NCBI GenBank assembly: GCA_032718475.1
Contig: JAUCBJ010006889.1
Coordinates: forward strand, 52,501-91,751
Source of the DNA: Nemertoderma westbladi
Lineage: Eukaryota; Xenacoelomorpha; Nemertodermatida; Nemertodermatidae
Length of the DNA stretch: 39,251 nucleotides
Reading direction: 5' to 3'
Position numbers and translations under genes: made by a program
In this document: positions 19,971 through 31,088 of the stretch, piece after piece
Numbering within the stretch: the first letter of the stretch is position 1
How the letters are laid out: each line of letters starts with the position of its first letter
The notes under the pieces: model-generated
What the model saw: only the letters and a program-made list of their open reading frames with translations
What the model was told of the DNA's origin: nothing
The model's database searches: none

Positions 19971-20888
19971 CATTCAGTAGGCCTACACACAGTACAGTAC
20001 TGTATACTGAATGTAGGCCTACACCAAGGCATTGGCCTACACACAGTACAGTAAACTGTATACTGAATGTAGGCCTACACACACACAGCACAGTACTGTA
20101 TACTGAATGTAGGCCTACACACAGTACAGTACTGTATACTGTATGTAGGCCTACACCAAGGCCTTGGCCTACACACATTACAGTACTGTATACTGAATGT
20201 ATGCCTACACACACACAGTACAGTACTGTATACTGAATGTAGGCCTACACACAGTACAGTACTGTATACTGTATGTAGGCCTACACCAAGGCCTTGGCCT
20301 TGGTGTATTATTGGTGGGTTATATTTGTACTTGTTTTGGTGCGTTTTTATATTCGAATTATTGTTTGTTAATATTATAATATATGGAGGCTTTTGAGTAA
20401 AAAAAAAAAAAAAAAAAAAAAGGCCTTGGCCTACACACATTACAGTACTGTATACTGAATATAGGCCTACACCAAGGCCTTGGCCTACACACAGTACAGT
20501 AAACTGTATACTGAATGTAGGCCTACACACACAGTACAGTACTGCATACTGAATGTAGGCCTACACACACACAGTACAGTACTGTATACTGAATGTAGGC
20601 CTACACACAGTACAGTACTGTATACTGTATGTAGGCCTACACACAGTACAGTACTGTATACTGTAATGTAGGCCTACACACAGTAAGTACTGTATACTGT
20701 AATGTAGGCCTACACACAGTACAGTACTGTATACTGTAATGTAGGCCTACACACAGTAAGTACTGTATACTGTAATGTAGGCCAACACACAGTACAGTAC
20801 TGTATACTGAATGTAGGCCTACACACAGTACAGTACTGTATAATGTAATGTAGGCCTACACACAGTACAGTACTGTATACTGTATGTA
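19971..20888. repeat. Palindrome-rich tandem array (GTAGGCCTAC satellite)
   Basis: Units of about 35-45 bases combine GTAGGCCTAC, ACACACAGTACAGTACTGTA and TATACTGAATG or TATACTGTAATG. GTAGGCCTAC and ACAGTACTGT are self-complementary, so the array is nearly strand-symmetric. A longer variant includes CCAAGGCCTTGG. Unit length and joins vary. A poly(A) insertion interrupts it at 20301-20421. Open frames across it on both strands are by-products of the period. Confidence 0.92.
20301..20421 (+). mobile_element. Poly(A)-tailed retroposed insert inside the satellite
   Basis: About 98 bases of unrelated sequence are followed by 23 A (20399-20421). AAGGCCTTGGCCT is present on both sides (20288-20300 and 20420-20432). 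A 13-bp duplication plus an A-tail is the signature of LINE-driven target-primed insertion. The duplicated word also exists elsewhere in the array, which weakens the argument slightly. The source transcript is not recognised. Confidence 0.65.
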
Positions 20889-22008
20889 TTGTTTGTAGGT
20901 CCTACAAAACAAATCATAATATAAACAATGCACTATTGTTCATACATACACTGATTATACTGTAATGTAGTAGTTAAGAGCCTCAATCAAAATAGGCCCA
21001 CGTATGTACTGTAACTGTGTACTGTGGTGTGTGTGTTACCTCTTTCCTTTGTATGTACAGTACTGTAGTCGTACCTGCACTACCTGGGTATGTGCACTGT
21101 GCTTCTTTCCTTTGTATGTCTGTTGTGCAAATTGTATTATAATTATTGACAAGAGGGCTCTCATAAGCTTCGGCTTGTTGCCCAATTGTCATCTTCCCTG
21201 GATAATAAATGTAAAAAAAAAAAAATGTACTGTAATATATATATTTAAAAAAACTAGTATCAGAAGTTCTGTAAAGTGACTGCAGATCTCAAGTGTTCCT
21301 CAACTACTACTTAATATAAATTTGGGGTTAATTTTATTTATTCTTGTATCTACTGTAGTGTAGGCCTACTGTAGGTCTACCTACGCAGGCCTAAAGATAA
21401 ACCAAGAGCTACGGTACTTCCATTATATATAAATATTAAGGTTAATATACTGTAGGATGTTATTTAGCTTCTTATACTGTAGCTACTTTGAAATTGCTTA
21501 TAATCTATTTAATAATACAGTACTTTTGGGATCTTAGTGTTCTTGAATTGTAACACTGATAATTCAACGAACTCCAGACACTATTTGAGTGTCTACATGA
21601 GTGAGTTGTGTAGGAGTGATAGTGTCTGCCAATAGTCCAACACGTACAGTATTTCCATGTGCAATGAATTTGCTGCAGTTTTATGTAATATTTGTAATTT
21701 AATTAAATAAAATGTGAAATTATCATGAGTAATTTTACAATTTTTTAATAACATTAGAGGCAAAATATATAAATTGGTATTTACTGGGAAAAATATACAT
21801 CCGTTTCATGTTATTTAATTCACTCAAAAAAGGATTGAAATAGATGGAATATAGTAGGTATCAAAATTATGAAGGGGTTATTAAAGGTTTTAATACAAGC
21901 AATAAAACTTTAATTCATTTTCAGACCATGTGAGGTGCATGATTATTCTGCATAGGATACATTAAATATATACGCAAATTGTTATACTGTAGTTACATAA
22001 AATCATTG
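20889..22008. other. Gene-free AT-rich interval
   Basis: No supported coding region. Dispersed pieces of the satellite vocabulary (TACAGTACTGTAG near 21057, TAGGCCTAC near 21361) occur singly. Confidence 0.6.
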
Positions 22009-24055
22009 CTACTTCTACTACTGTACTACTACTATTGGCATGGTGCATTGCAGCTGCAATATATGTATATTACTGTACATACTGTATATATTAACCCTTA
22101 CATGCCCAAGGCCTTTTCTACTCCTGTAACGCCCAGGGCGGGGTGAATTCCACCCCCCCCCCCCCCCCCCCCCCCTACTGATCTCGGCTATTTGTGAATG
22201 GATTTTTTTGAAATTTGGTGGAAACCTACACACACATGCATATTACAAACTCAAAACCAAAATAAAAATCATAGTTAATTTTGAAAATCACAGTAGTGAC
22301 ACCGTGTCCCTGGCACTTTTCGCCCAGGGTACCAAAGAAAAATTTTGTAGCATGCTTATTGCTTGAATTGTAGCATGTTTGAATGTTTTTTTTTTAATTG
22401 GTCAAACCGTACACAAACATTTTACAAAACTGGATCTGAAGAAAATTCCTAAAAAATTTGTCGGATTAACACTAATTAGTTTCTCACATTTCGTGGTGCT
22501 AAAAAATTTCATTCCATCGCATGCATATTTTTGAAAGTTTTTTTTTCGAAAAATCTAAGTATCTACATGCAAATACACTTTTGTATACAATACAACCACG
22601 CTGATTCCAAATCCGTTGTCTATTTTTTCACTGCAATTCAAGTTTTTGCGCAATTGCAAAATCATATTTTTCGCATTCTACTATGTACTTGCACTTTTCG
22701 TGATAAAGTGGTGCTTCTTAAAAAAAAGTCTTAAAAATTCCGAATTTTGACATAGAATTTATACACAATCTTGTTATAAATGGGTTCAGCGTTCAAAATA
22801 ACCCAAGATCATCGATATATACGGCATTCGATATAAGTTAACTGAAACAATTTATTTAACAATTAATTTATTTGAAAATTATAGGACTATATTTGAAAAG
22901 TTCTAGTAGTGGATATTTTCATTTTCGAGCCATTTTGGTTAACTACCGGTACAACATCTTATAATTGTCACCAATGAAATCGGCACATACGAAAACCTCA
23001 GTATGAGTGAGGATATTGAAGTTGTATCCTATTTCAAAATTTGAAATTTCACACTACTTGCACTTACTCTCTTACTCGCACTACTCTCTTGCACTTTTGG
23101 TGCTCTTGTGGTACTTATCATATTTCCAAATTTCAACACCAAATTTTACCCATAATTGTTTTCAATGCGTTCGGTGTTCAAAATAACCGGATTTTGACAA
23201 TTTATTTCACCATACAGTGAAGTTATCCCAAAGAAACTGAAATGTGAAATTTCAGTGCTGAAAAGTGCTGACATAGGTGTCACAGCTTCCTTATATCTCA
23301 AAAACTCCAGGTCGTGTGAACTTCTAGTTTTTTTCATAATGATCCCTGATAAATTTGAGGAATTTACATGGAATTTGGAGTTCCCTTGATAGATCATCTC
23401 TATAGAATCTAAAAAAAACAATAGAGGAGGAGGATTCTAGATAGAAATAGAGGAGGATTCTGCAACCCCCCCCCCCCCCCCCAGGCTTTTCAGGGTTAAG
23501 AATGCTGTGTCGGCTTGTCGACAAAATTGCACCGCCACAACTTCCTATCACCCATGACTTTTGCTAGATCATCCGCATCTTCAAGGCCAGTGTCCTTTAA
23601 GATGCGTCTTAGGAAAGTCATGGGCTGTCCGCCATGCTTATTCACTCCATGAGGCTGCCAAAGTACAAGATTATGCACTGGATGGGCAAAGCAGACGCGG
23701 TTCCGTTCAAGTGACAATCTAGGGAAAACTAATGGAGCACCTCCAATGTTGCATAGTAGGATTGGAGATGTGTTCATTGCATTTGTTACAATGAACCCGG
23801 CGCGGCGTAGCATTCTCTTATAAATCTCTGGATTTGGTATCATCTGCAGTTAGGGCCCAGCATGGACTACCATATACGAGTACTACAGTAGTTATATTGC
23901 TGCCCTAAATAAACGTATTAATATTCGACGGTCTTCACCTGAGTTTCGGATCCACGATCCCAAGTAGCCGAAGTCATCCACATGCTCAAGCAAGCCATCC
24001 AAGGAGTTTGTTCTTTGGGGTGTCTTGGAGTTGACAAAAAGGCCAACACCAACAC
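22009..24055 (-). mobile_element. RTE-like LINE, 3' part (copy F), split by MITE 2
   Basis: A tri-nucleotide tail at 22009-22036 and 3' UTR start the copy. The TTAA element at 22095-23495 interrupts it. It then continues from 23496 (TTAAGAATGCTGTG) through the C-terminal coding region to about 24055. Frames encode NIGGAPLVFPRLSLERNRV, the terminal DKPTQHS segment and, further upstream, LEHVDDFGYLGSWIRNSGED. A stretch between about 23880 and 23930 is deleted or rearranged. It is not functional. Confidence 0.75.
22095..23495. mobile_element. TTAA-flanked non-autonomous transposon (MITE 2)
   Basis: TTAA lies at 22091-22094 and 23496-23499. Ends are CCCTTACA on the left and, reverse-complemented from the right, CCCTGAAA. 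Near the left end a G-run hairpin GGGGTGAATTCCACCCC runs into a ~23-C tract (about 22152-22175). Near the right end is a C tract (about 23466-23482). It is AT-rich inside with no transposase. The layout parallels MITE 1, but sequence similarity is limited to the ends and style. The inverted ends are short, about 8 bases. Confidence 0.6.
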
Positions 24056-26923
24056 AGATTAGCGCAATATTATAATGTATTAATGTATAATGTATTTGAT
24101 TGTTGCTTACTTCAATCTTGGCCCAGCCCGTGAGATAAAAGTATGTTAAGTACATCAACTAGTGAAAATATAGGATAAAGTACAGTATACAGTACTGTAT
24201 ATACAGTACACAACAATAAAGTAAAAAGATTTAATGAAATAATAAAATCTTCTTATATCAATTTTAACTTTTTCTAATTGTCCGCGCGGTTGGCCTAAAT
24301 CTATGGTAGTCCCTATTGTATCTATTCGAGACCACAGTACAGTTTGTTGTAGTGATCGTTTGGAGTTTGAAAGTATTTTTTCTACCACACACGTAGTGTG
24401 TGGTAGTGTGTAGTAGCGCTCCTAACAAATACGATATATTATTTCCGTGTTGGTATGTGGTGTACACCAGTGCAGTACGGTAGTATAGCAGCCTACTGCG
24501 CTACTATGGTAGGTACCAGAGCAATCTTCGATTTCTCTCAAAAATGCAGATATTGGGACTTCAATCTAGCCAGTACAATGGTCATTGTCAAATTAGGGTT
24601 GAAACTACAGGGAATCTCTCTCGTTAATAAATGTAGGTTTCATATATTGATCTTACTCGTTACCGCTTCTGCACTAAGCATTAGGGGAATCGGAAACTCA
24701 AACACGCACCTGGCCTTCTAAGATAAGGACCTCCTCACTCTCCTACCTGTGTGCTTACTGGGGCTGCAGTATTATAGGCGGCAGGCGTTTACCTACCACT
24801 GAATACAACCACTCTATTAGCCTAGTCAATATTTGCGATCGGTGCGATCTTGTTTAAATTGGTGGTGATTAAATTTAATTTACAATTTGTAATGGCGTTG
24901 GCCAATTATAATATAAATTAATATTCAATATCAATAGAGAATAGTATATTTGCACCGGTAGTAGGCACTATGTCGATACGTCATGTTCCTCTCATGGTTA
25001 CTGCATAGTGCAGATAGGGGAAGGGGGTGGTACGTGGGACGCAATGAAAATTCCTAATAACAGCTGATTACTCTCAAAAAATAAAATACTAATACTATAC
25101 AGTATTATTTGTACTTTTAGTGTAGTGGTGTAGTATTATTGAACTGGTCGTGTAGCGTACTTCCAAAATCGGAATTACACCAGTGTAATTAAAATAACCA
25201 TTCGCTGATGGCTCAGTTATAACTCGTTCAAAAAATGCGAAATTATATTTTTTAAATACTGTATAATGTTGAGCCTCAGAAAAATGGCAATGTTTCGAAT
25301 AGGTAATGTTTTCGGCGGGGCCAACGGTGTTTATTTATCATGTCGAAAATGCTATTTACAATATGACAAAGCAAATTTGAGCAATATAGGAAATGTATGT
25401 AGATTTTCTATGTCTACCGTACATGAGAGGCACCTAAATATTTGTAATATCTAAATTTCAGGTATTTAATTCCTGTATTACTGTATAAAACCAATGTAAA
25501 AATTCAGCAACTTTTTTAAAATATATTGTTAATATTTTTATATATTTATTTATCAAAAAAACCTAAAAACCAAATGTCATGAAGATTAAAGTTATATCTC
25601 TTATATTTATTATCAATGTGATTTTTGTTATTACGACTAAAATGTAAGAGTGAATAACGCGATACTCTGTATCTTGTGGGGTTCGCGTTTGCAGTTCCAT
25701 AAAGGAATGCTACACACTCAACACGCAAGAATTTTGCTAAGATAAAGAGAAGATAAGGTTTTTTTTATCTGACTACATTATGCATTCGGCTAAGCTGATG
25801 ATATTGGTACTCATAGTAAACCACGCATAGCTAATGGCACTGCTACCTGTAAGATAGCACTACAAGTTTCCTGAAAATAGATTCCACAATCTTTATCATT
25901 ATGCAGAGGGGCATTCTTGGATTTGATTGGTTGGAGATAGTAGCTCACATACCTGAGCTAAGCAGGCATGCTAGAGTTCCAGTAGAGATAGGCCTGCTAT
26001 AGCTGCCTGTAGGTGTAACATTAGGCAAAAATTCTGCAAAGATTTGATGGTGAAATTAAGAGTTAGTAATAATAATATATAAGTTGTAGTGGCAAATATA
26101 CTTATTTTTTTTCAATGAAATGGAATTATGCAACTCGGAAGGTTATGGAAGTACAGGATGTGGGGCGAGCCACGAAACTAAGCGAGCTAGCATACGGGTA
26201 CCACTATCTCAATCATTCCTATATCATTCTCAATCTTCCGTGTTTATAAACGTTAATAACTCGGCTAATCCTCCCTGAAATCTAACCAAACTTGGTACAC
26301 ATGTTGTTCGGTAAAATTTTAAAAAATTTCCAAATAGAATTCAGGACGAGCGCAGCGAGGCTAATAAAGGAGACGAGTATTGTGTTGACTATACTCGTGA
26401 ACAACCTTGTTTAGCATATTGGACGATGTCATTTCGAACCGGTGGTTTCGTACCGGTGGTGGTGGGATGTTTTTTGCAAGTTATTTGGTGACCAGATGTC
26501 GAGGACGAGTTATAAGTGTTATAAGAGTTATAAAACATGTTATAAGGCCTCGGCTTCGCCTGGGACGTTATAACAGTCCTTGGACGAAATAATAGTTACT
26601 CGTACAAAATATCTGTATACAAAATAACAAATAAGAGTTTAATATTTATTTCTGTTATTGTTTAATTGTTTAACGATAAAAACGATAAAATGCATTTCGC
26701 ACGATACGTGCATTGCACAATAAGAACTGACCCCCATACACTGAATTGACCCCCATAAATGATTGTATGAGTTCCCGCTTTGATTTCAAGTTTAGTATGT
26801 TTCTACTGAAACAGTCTGTAATAAATTCCGAGGTTGCTATATCCTTAAGGGTTGCGAACCCTTCATGTAGACGCCGTAACAGATCGGGTCTGTTGTAGTT
26901 ATAGGTTAGTAGGTAGGGAGAAC
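24056..26923. other. Gene-free interval
   Basis: Several short frames (for example 24455-24721, 25266-25454) lack recognisable domains or codon bias and are not called. A perfect 11-bp inverted repeat with a 3-base loop lies at 24382-24406 (CTACCACACAC). AT-rich stretches and a GAGCGCAGCGAGG motif near 26346 are the only other structure noted. Confidence 0.55.
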
Positions 26924-27241
26924 ATACTACTAGGATCGGCATGCTGCATTGCAGCTGCATTTTTAAGAATGCTGTGCCGGTTTGTCGACAAAATTGCGCC
27001 GCCACAACTCCCTATCACCCATGACATTTGCTAGATCATCCGCATCTTCAAGGCCAGTGTCCTTTAAGATGCGTCTCAAGAAAGTCATGGGCTGTCCACC
27101 ATGCTTATTCACTCCATGAGGCTGCCAAAGTACAAGATTATGCACTGGCTGGTCCTCACGGCGAAAGCAATGTCCTGCAAAGCGGAGGCGATTTTGTTCC
27201 CTTGTCACGCTTGGGGGAACCAATGAGACACCTCCAATGTT
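26924..27241 (-). mobile_element. RTE-like LINE 3' fragment (copy E)
   Basis: The tail ACTACTAG at about 26926 is followed by the common 3' UTR and C-terminal coding region (DKPAQHS end, NLVLWQPHGVNKHGGQP, FAGHCFRREDQ, IGGVSLVPPS) in one open frame. Truncation occurs at 27241. This is one of the best preserved C-termini in the window and includes the FAGHC motif lost in copies B and F. Confidence 0.8.
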
Positions 27242-27269
27242 ATGGGAGAACATCGAGGGAAGGTTGAAA

Positions 27270-27620
27270 GAGTTGCGGGCTTTTTGAAGAGCTCCACTAC
27301 ATCCAGGGCCTTCGCGTTCTGTATTTATTGTCTGCAAAGTCCTCGTTTTGGTCTGTAGATGAGTTTGGGGCATGTTTTGATGGGTTCAATGAGACCGACT
27401 TTTTTAAAATGTCTGTGGATAGCGATTGCCCAGCGAAAATTTATTTTTAGATGTAGCGGCTCGTATTCTATAGTTGGTAATTTATTCCACAGTGTGGGCC
27501 CCTATACTGCGAAGGGCGCGCTCCCCGAGAGTTCGATGTTTATATGCCGGGATTTCAAGTGTCACAGTATTTCTAGAACGACCGTTACATGGATTCGTGT
27601 ATTTGTTAGTTATTCTCGAA
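27270..27620 (-). mobile_element. Jockey/CR1-type LINE ORF2 3' remnant
   Basis: Minus-strand translation gives, with one frame break, TVTLEIPAYKHRTLGERA, then GPTLWNKLP and a Lys-rich tail (HRHFKKVGLIEPIK). This is the typical C-terminal module (RxFSVxGPxLWNxLP) of CR1/L2/Jockey-group ORF2. Nonsense and frameshift changes show decay. It directly follows copy E. Confidence 0.6.
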
Positions 27621-27723
27621 TATGGACTTGGGATTGACCACCTTGTATACTAATAACAGTATTTTGAACTCAATGCATTGTCTTATATAGTAAGTAACCA
27701 CTGTGGAAGTTTTGGTTCTGACA

Positions 27724-27844
27724 CGTTTAGGCAACTCAAATTCGCGTTTCGGCAACTGAACAATTACGTTTCACCAACTGCTATAGTTCTGTTTCGGCAA
27801 CTCGTTGTTGCATTTCGGCGAACTGAAGTCGCGTTTCGGCAACT
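27724..27844 (+). repeat. 21-23-bp minisatellite, six units
   Basis: CGTTTCGGCAACT or variants recur at 27724, 27745, 27767, 27790, 27811 and 27832. The 21-base period keeps a frame open with repeating F-R-Q-L, but no gene context supports translation. Confidence 0.8.
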
Positions 27845-27993
27845 AGGTATCTGTATCTGAATCTGTAATGTATTTGTGACTGCACTCATTATGTAAGTAT
27901 ATTATAAATGACGACAAGTTTAAGTTAGTTATAGTTATTGACGGCAGAGTTGTTAACTGTTTGAGTTAGTTAGTTAATTTTAAATATTCCGCA

Positions 27994-28133
27994 GCTGAAG
28001 TTGTGGATGTAAACGTTTGAAACTGGAGTCTGTCTGTGTGAAACACAAATCCCGTTTACAATCTCCAAGGGGAGTTTTTCTAATACAAAGCGAAGCGCAC
28101 CTTGCTGGGCGGGGTTTACAGCTACAACTTCAG
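27994..28133. mobile_element. Possible short MITE, 20-bp inverted ends
   Basis: CTGAAGTTGTGGATGTAAAC at 27994-28013 matches the reverse complement of 28114-28133 at 18 of 20 positions. The span is 140 bases with a G/C-richer centre. No target duplication is clear. Confidence 0.4.
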
Positions 28134-28564
28134 TAATAATTAATTTCAGAAACTTTTGTTGAATTGGTAATTTTTTTGAATTTTTTTTTAATGAATTTTT
28201 TTTAAATATTTTGTTGAATGCATTACTGCCTTCATAAATGAAATTGAAACAAAACCTAACATCAATTGTATTGCTTGTTCAAGGGGCCTAATGATGCTCA
28301 CTCAGGCTTACCGGTACAATGGTTATGCTTACAGGGGGATATAGCACTTCCACGACATGTGTAGTATCCCTTACTCTGATTTTATGGATCAGACATAATA
28401 ACAATAATATTCGTTTATTGTTGGTTTTGTGTAGGCGTCAGGTAAGAGTCAGTAGGGCCTAGTGTTGGAGTAGGCGTGGGTAAAATAATGTAGAATGAAA
28501 ATTAATAATGGGAAATGTGAGGCCAAGGTAATAAATAATACTGATTTGTTCTGCTCTTTGTTGA

Positions 28565-31087
28565 TACGATGTGATGCGATGGTGACGTCGGGGCGCGGGT
28601 GTTCGAGAGAAACGTCGCAAAGTAGAGTGGCGTTGGCGGGGGCGAGCGGGACGTCTTCCAGTTGGAGGCCGGACACGGCGGAGCGGTATGTTGGCAGCTC
28701 GGGTTCGGCGAGTTGGGTAGCCGCCATAGCCATGTAGTCGAGGCCAGGGAGGAGGGTTCGAACCGCACTGACGGTAGTCCTGGAGAGCGCATCCACCACA
28801 CAGTTGTCTTTGCCGGCGACGTGTTCGATCGCCGTGGTGAACTCGGAAATGTAGGTGATGTGCCGTTGTTGCCGATTCGACCACGGGTCGCTGATCTTGG
28901 CGAATGCGAACGTCAGGGGTTTGTGGTCTGTGTAGGCGGTGAATACACGGCCCTCCAGGTAGTACCGGAAGTGGCGAACAGCGAGGTACAGCGCGAGGAG
29001 TTCCTGGTCGAACACGCTGAACTTCACCTCCGGGGGTCGAAGTTGGCGGCTGAAGAATGCCAGGGGGCGCCACGAGTCGCCAACGAGCTGTTCTAGAACG
29101 GCACCCACCGCTGTGCCAGATGCATCCACGGTGAGCACCGTCGGTGCGTTGGCGTTGGGGTGGGCGAGCATCGTGGCGTTGGCGAGGGCTTCCTTGGCGT
29201 TCCGGAACGCCGCCGCCATGTCGGGGGTCCAGTCGAGGGACTTGGGTTTACCAGCAAGGGCCGCGTAGAGGGGCCGCATGATGGCGGCGGCCGCGGGGAC
29301 GAACCGATGATAGAAGTTCACCACCCCCCACGAACTCCTGCAGGCCCTTGACGGTGGTCAGCTGGGTGAACTCCCGGATGGCGGCGACCTTGTCGAGGAG
29401 CGGGACGGCGCCGTGGGCCGAGGAAGTCGATGGTCGACCGACCGAACTCGCACTTGGCGAGGTTGATCACGAGGTCGTGTTCTTGGAGACGCGTGAAGAG
29501 CTGACGGAGGTGGTCACGGTGTTCCTTGGGGGACCGACTCGCGACAAGGACGTCGTCTAGGTAGACGAAGAGGAAGTCGAGTCCCTGGCACACCGTGTCC
29601 ATCAGTCTCTGGAAGGCCTGGGCCGTGTTCTTCAGCCCGAACGGCATTCGAAGGAATTCAAACAGGCCGAACGGGGTAATAACCGCGGTCTTGGCGATGT
29701 TGGCCTCGACGGGGATCTGGTGGTAGCCACACACAAGATCGATCTTAGAAAAGATCTTCGCCCCAGCCAGTCTGGAGGAGAAGTCCTGGATATGGGGGAT
29801 GGGGTACCGGTCCGGAGTCGTGGCGTCATTGAGGCGTCGGTAGTCGCCACACCGCCGCCATCTACCCGAGGGTTTAGGGGCCATGTGGAGGGGTGACGCC
29901 CAGGGACTGTTGGACCGGCGGATGATCCCCATCTCCTCCATCTTCCGGAACTCGTCCCATGTGATCTCGAGTTTGTCTGGAGGCAGACGACGGGCGCGGG
30001 AGTAGACCGGGGGTCCCTCGATGGGGATGTAATTTTCGACCCCATGTTTCGCGGTGGGGTCAGAGAACCGAGGGATCGTAATATCGGGGAACTCGGCGAG
30101 GAGCCGAGCGAACTCGTCGTCCCAGGTGGTGACAGAACCGAGGTGGGGGGCGTGGCCTGTAGTCCGCCCGCACGGGATCGAGGTCAACATCTCGGCGTTG
30201 ACCAGACGGCGGCCTCTCAGGTCGACCAACATGTTGTACTCTCGGAGGAAGTCGGCTCCGAGTAGAGGCTGGGCGACGTTGGCTGCGATAAACTTCCACT
30301 GGAACCAGCGGGAGTGGAAGTCAAGTTTGACGGAGCGGTCGCCGTACGTTCGAATGTACGTTTTGTTGGCGGCGAGGAGGGGCAGCCCGCTCTGTCCCGA
30401 ACGTTCCTTGCGAGTCGTCGCGGGAATAACGCTTACCTCCGCCCCGGTGTCGACCAAGAAGCATTGCCCGGAAACGTGGTCCCAGGCAAACAGCAGCAGG
30501 TCGGTGTGGCCGGCCATTGTAGCTGCTACAAATGGCCGGCCGGGGCATTTCCCTGGTAACTGCAGGGCGGGCGGCACTTCCTGGCTGTGGGGCCGAATGT
30601 CTGGTGATAATAGCACCAGTCCGGGTTCGAGTTCGGGGCCCGCGGGGCGGGAGTCAACGCCGACGAGGAGTTCTTGCTGGTTCGCTGCGGCGGGACCGGC
30701 GTCGGTTTCCTGACGGCGTGGGCCGCGAGTGAGGTCTGCCGGGAGGCCTCCCACAGCGCATCGGCCCTGTCCGCAACCCTGTCGAGGTTGCGGAAGTCCT
30801 CCTCCGCGAGTTAGAGGCGGATTGCGGCAGGCATCTGCCGGAGGAAGGCCTCCTCGAAGGAGTCCTGCATTGTCGTCGCCGAGGAGCGCCTGCATTTCTC
30901 CGAGGGGTTGCGAGGGGCGCCGGTCACCGAGGCCGTCGAGGTCCCAGAGTCGGGCTGCGCGCTCGCGTCGGGAGAGCCCGAAGGCCTTGAGAAGTTGGCC
31001 CTTGAGTTTGAGGTACTTCTCAGTAGCGGGAGGGTTCCGGATGAGTTTTATGAGGCGAGCGGCTGTCTCCTGGTCGAGGGCCCCCAC
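28565..31087 (-). pseudogene. gypsy gag-pol remnant (protease, RT, RNase H)
   Basis: Reading leftward from 31087: a gag segment ([25 protein letters not shown]) that loses frame near 30870 and has a TAA inside the alternative frame at about 30810; protease [15 protein letters not shown] (about 30440); reverse transcriptase with LRMPFGLKN and the active site [10 protein letters not shown] (about 29560); then a frameshift after IDFLG (about 29420) and another within a G run near 29325. After that come the tether VNFYHRFVP and RNase H (LTVDASGTAVGAVLEQ, FDQELLALY, YTDHKPLTFAF). At least three frame or stop lesions and the missing integrase make it dead. Related enzymes copy the element's RNA inside cytoplasmic particles. 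Confidence 0.85.
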
Positions 31088-31088
31088 C
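28565..31088 (-). mobile_element. Ty3/gypsy LTR retrotransposon body, truncated at both ends
   Basis: The GC-rich minus-strand block contains a gag fragment, protease, reverse transcriptase and RNase H in the Ty3/gypsy order. Neither LTR, primer-binding site nor integrase is present. The right edge joins an RTE-like fragment with no spacer. The left edge stops in the region after RNase H, near 28565. Base composition (clearly GC-rich) contrasts with AT-rich flanks. Confidence 0.9.

Noticed and set aside
19906-20671. Cys-rich ORFs on both strands
   Set aside because: Produced by the palindromic tandem array; they change frame with unit-length differences.
24455-25454. Short ORFs at 24455-24721 and 25266-25454 as small genes
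   Set aside because: No recognisable domain, no codon bias, no start or splice context; within chance expectation.
26670-27005. 111-codon minus-strand ORF as a host gene
   Set aside because: Its N-terminal part is the RTE-like 3' UTR read in the wrong frame, and the rest has no recognised similarity.
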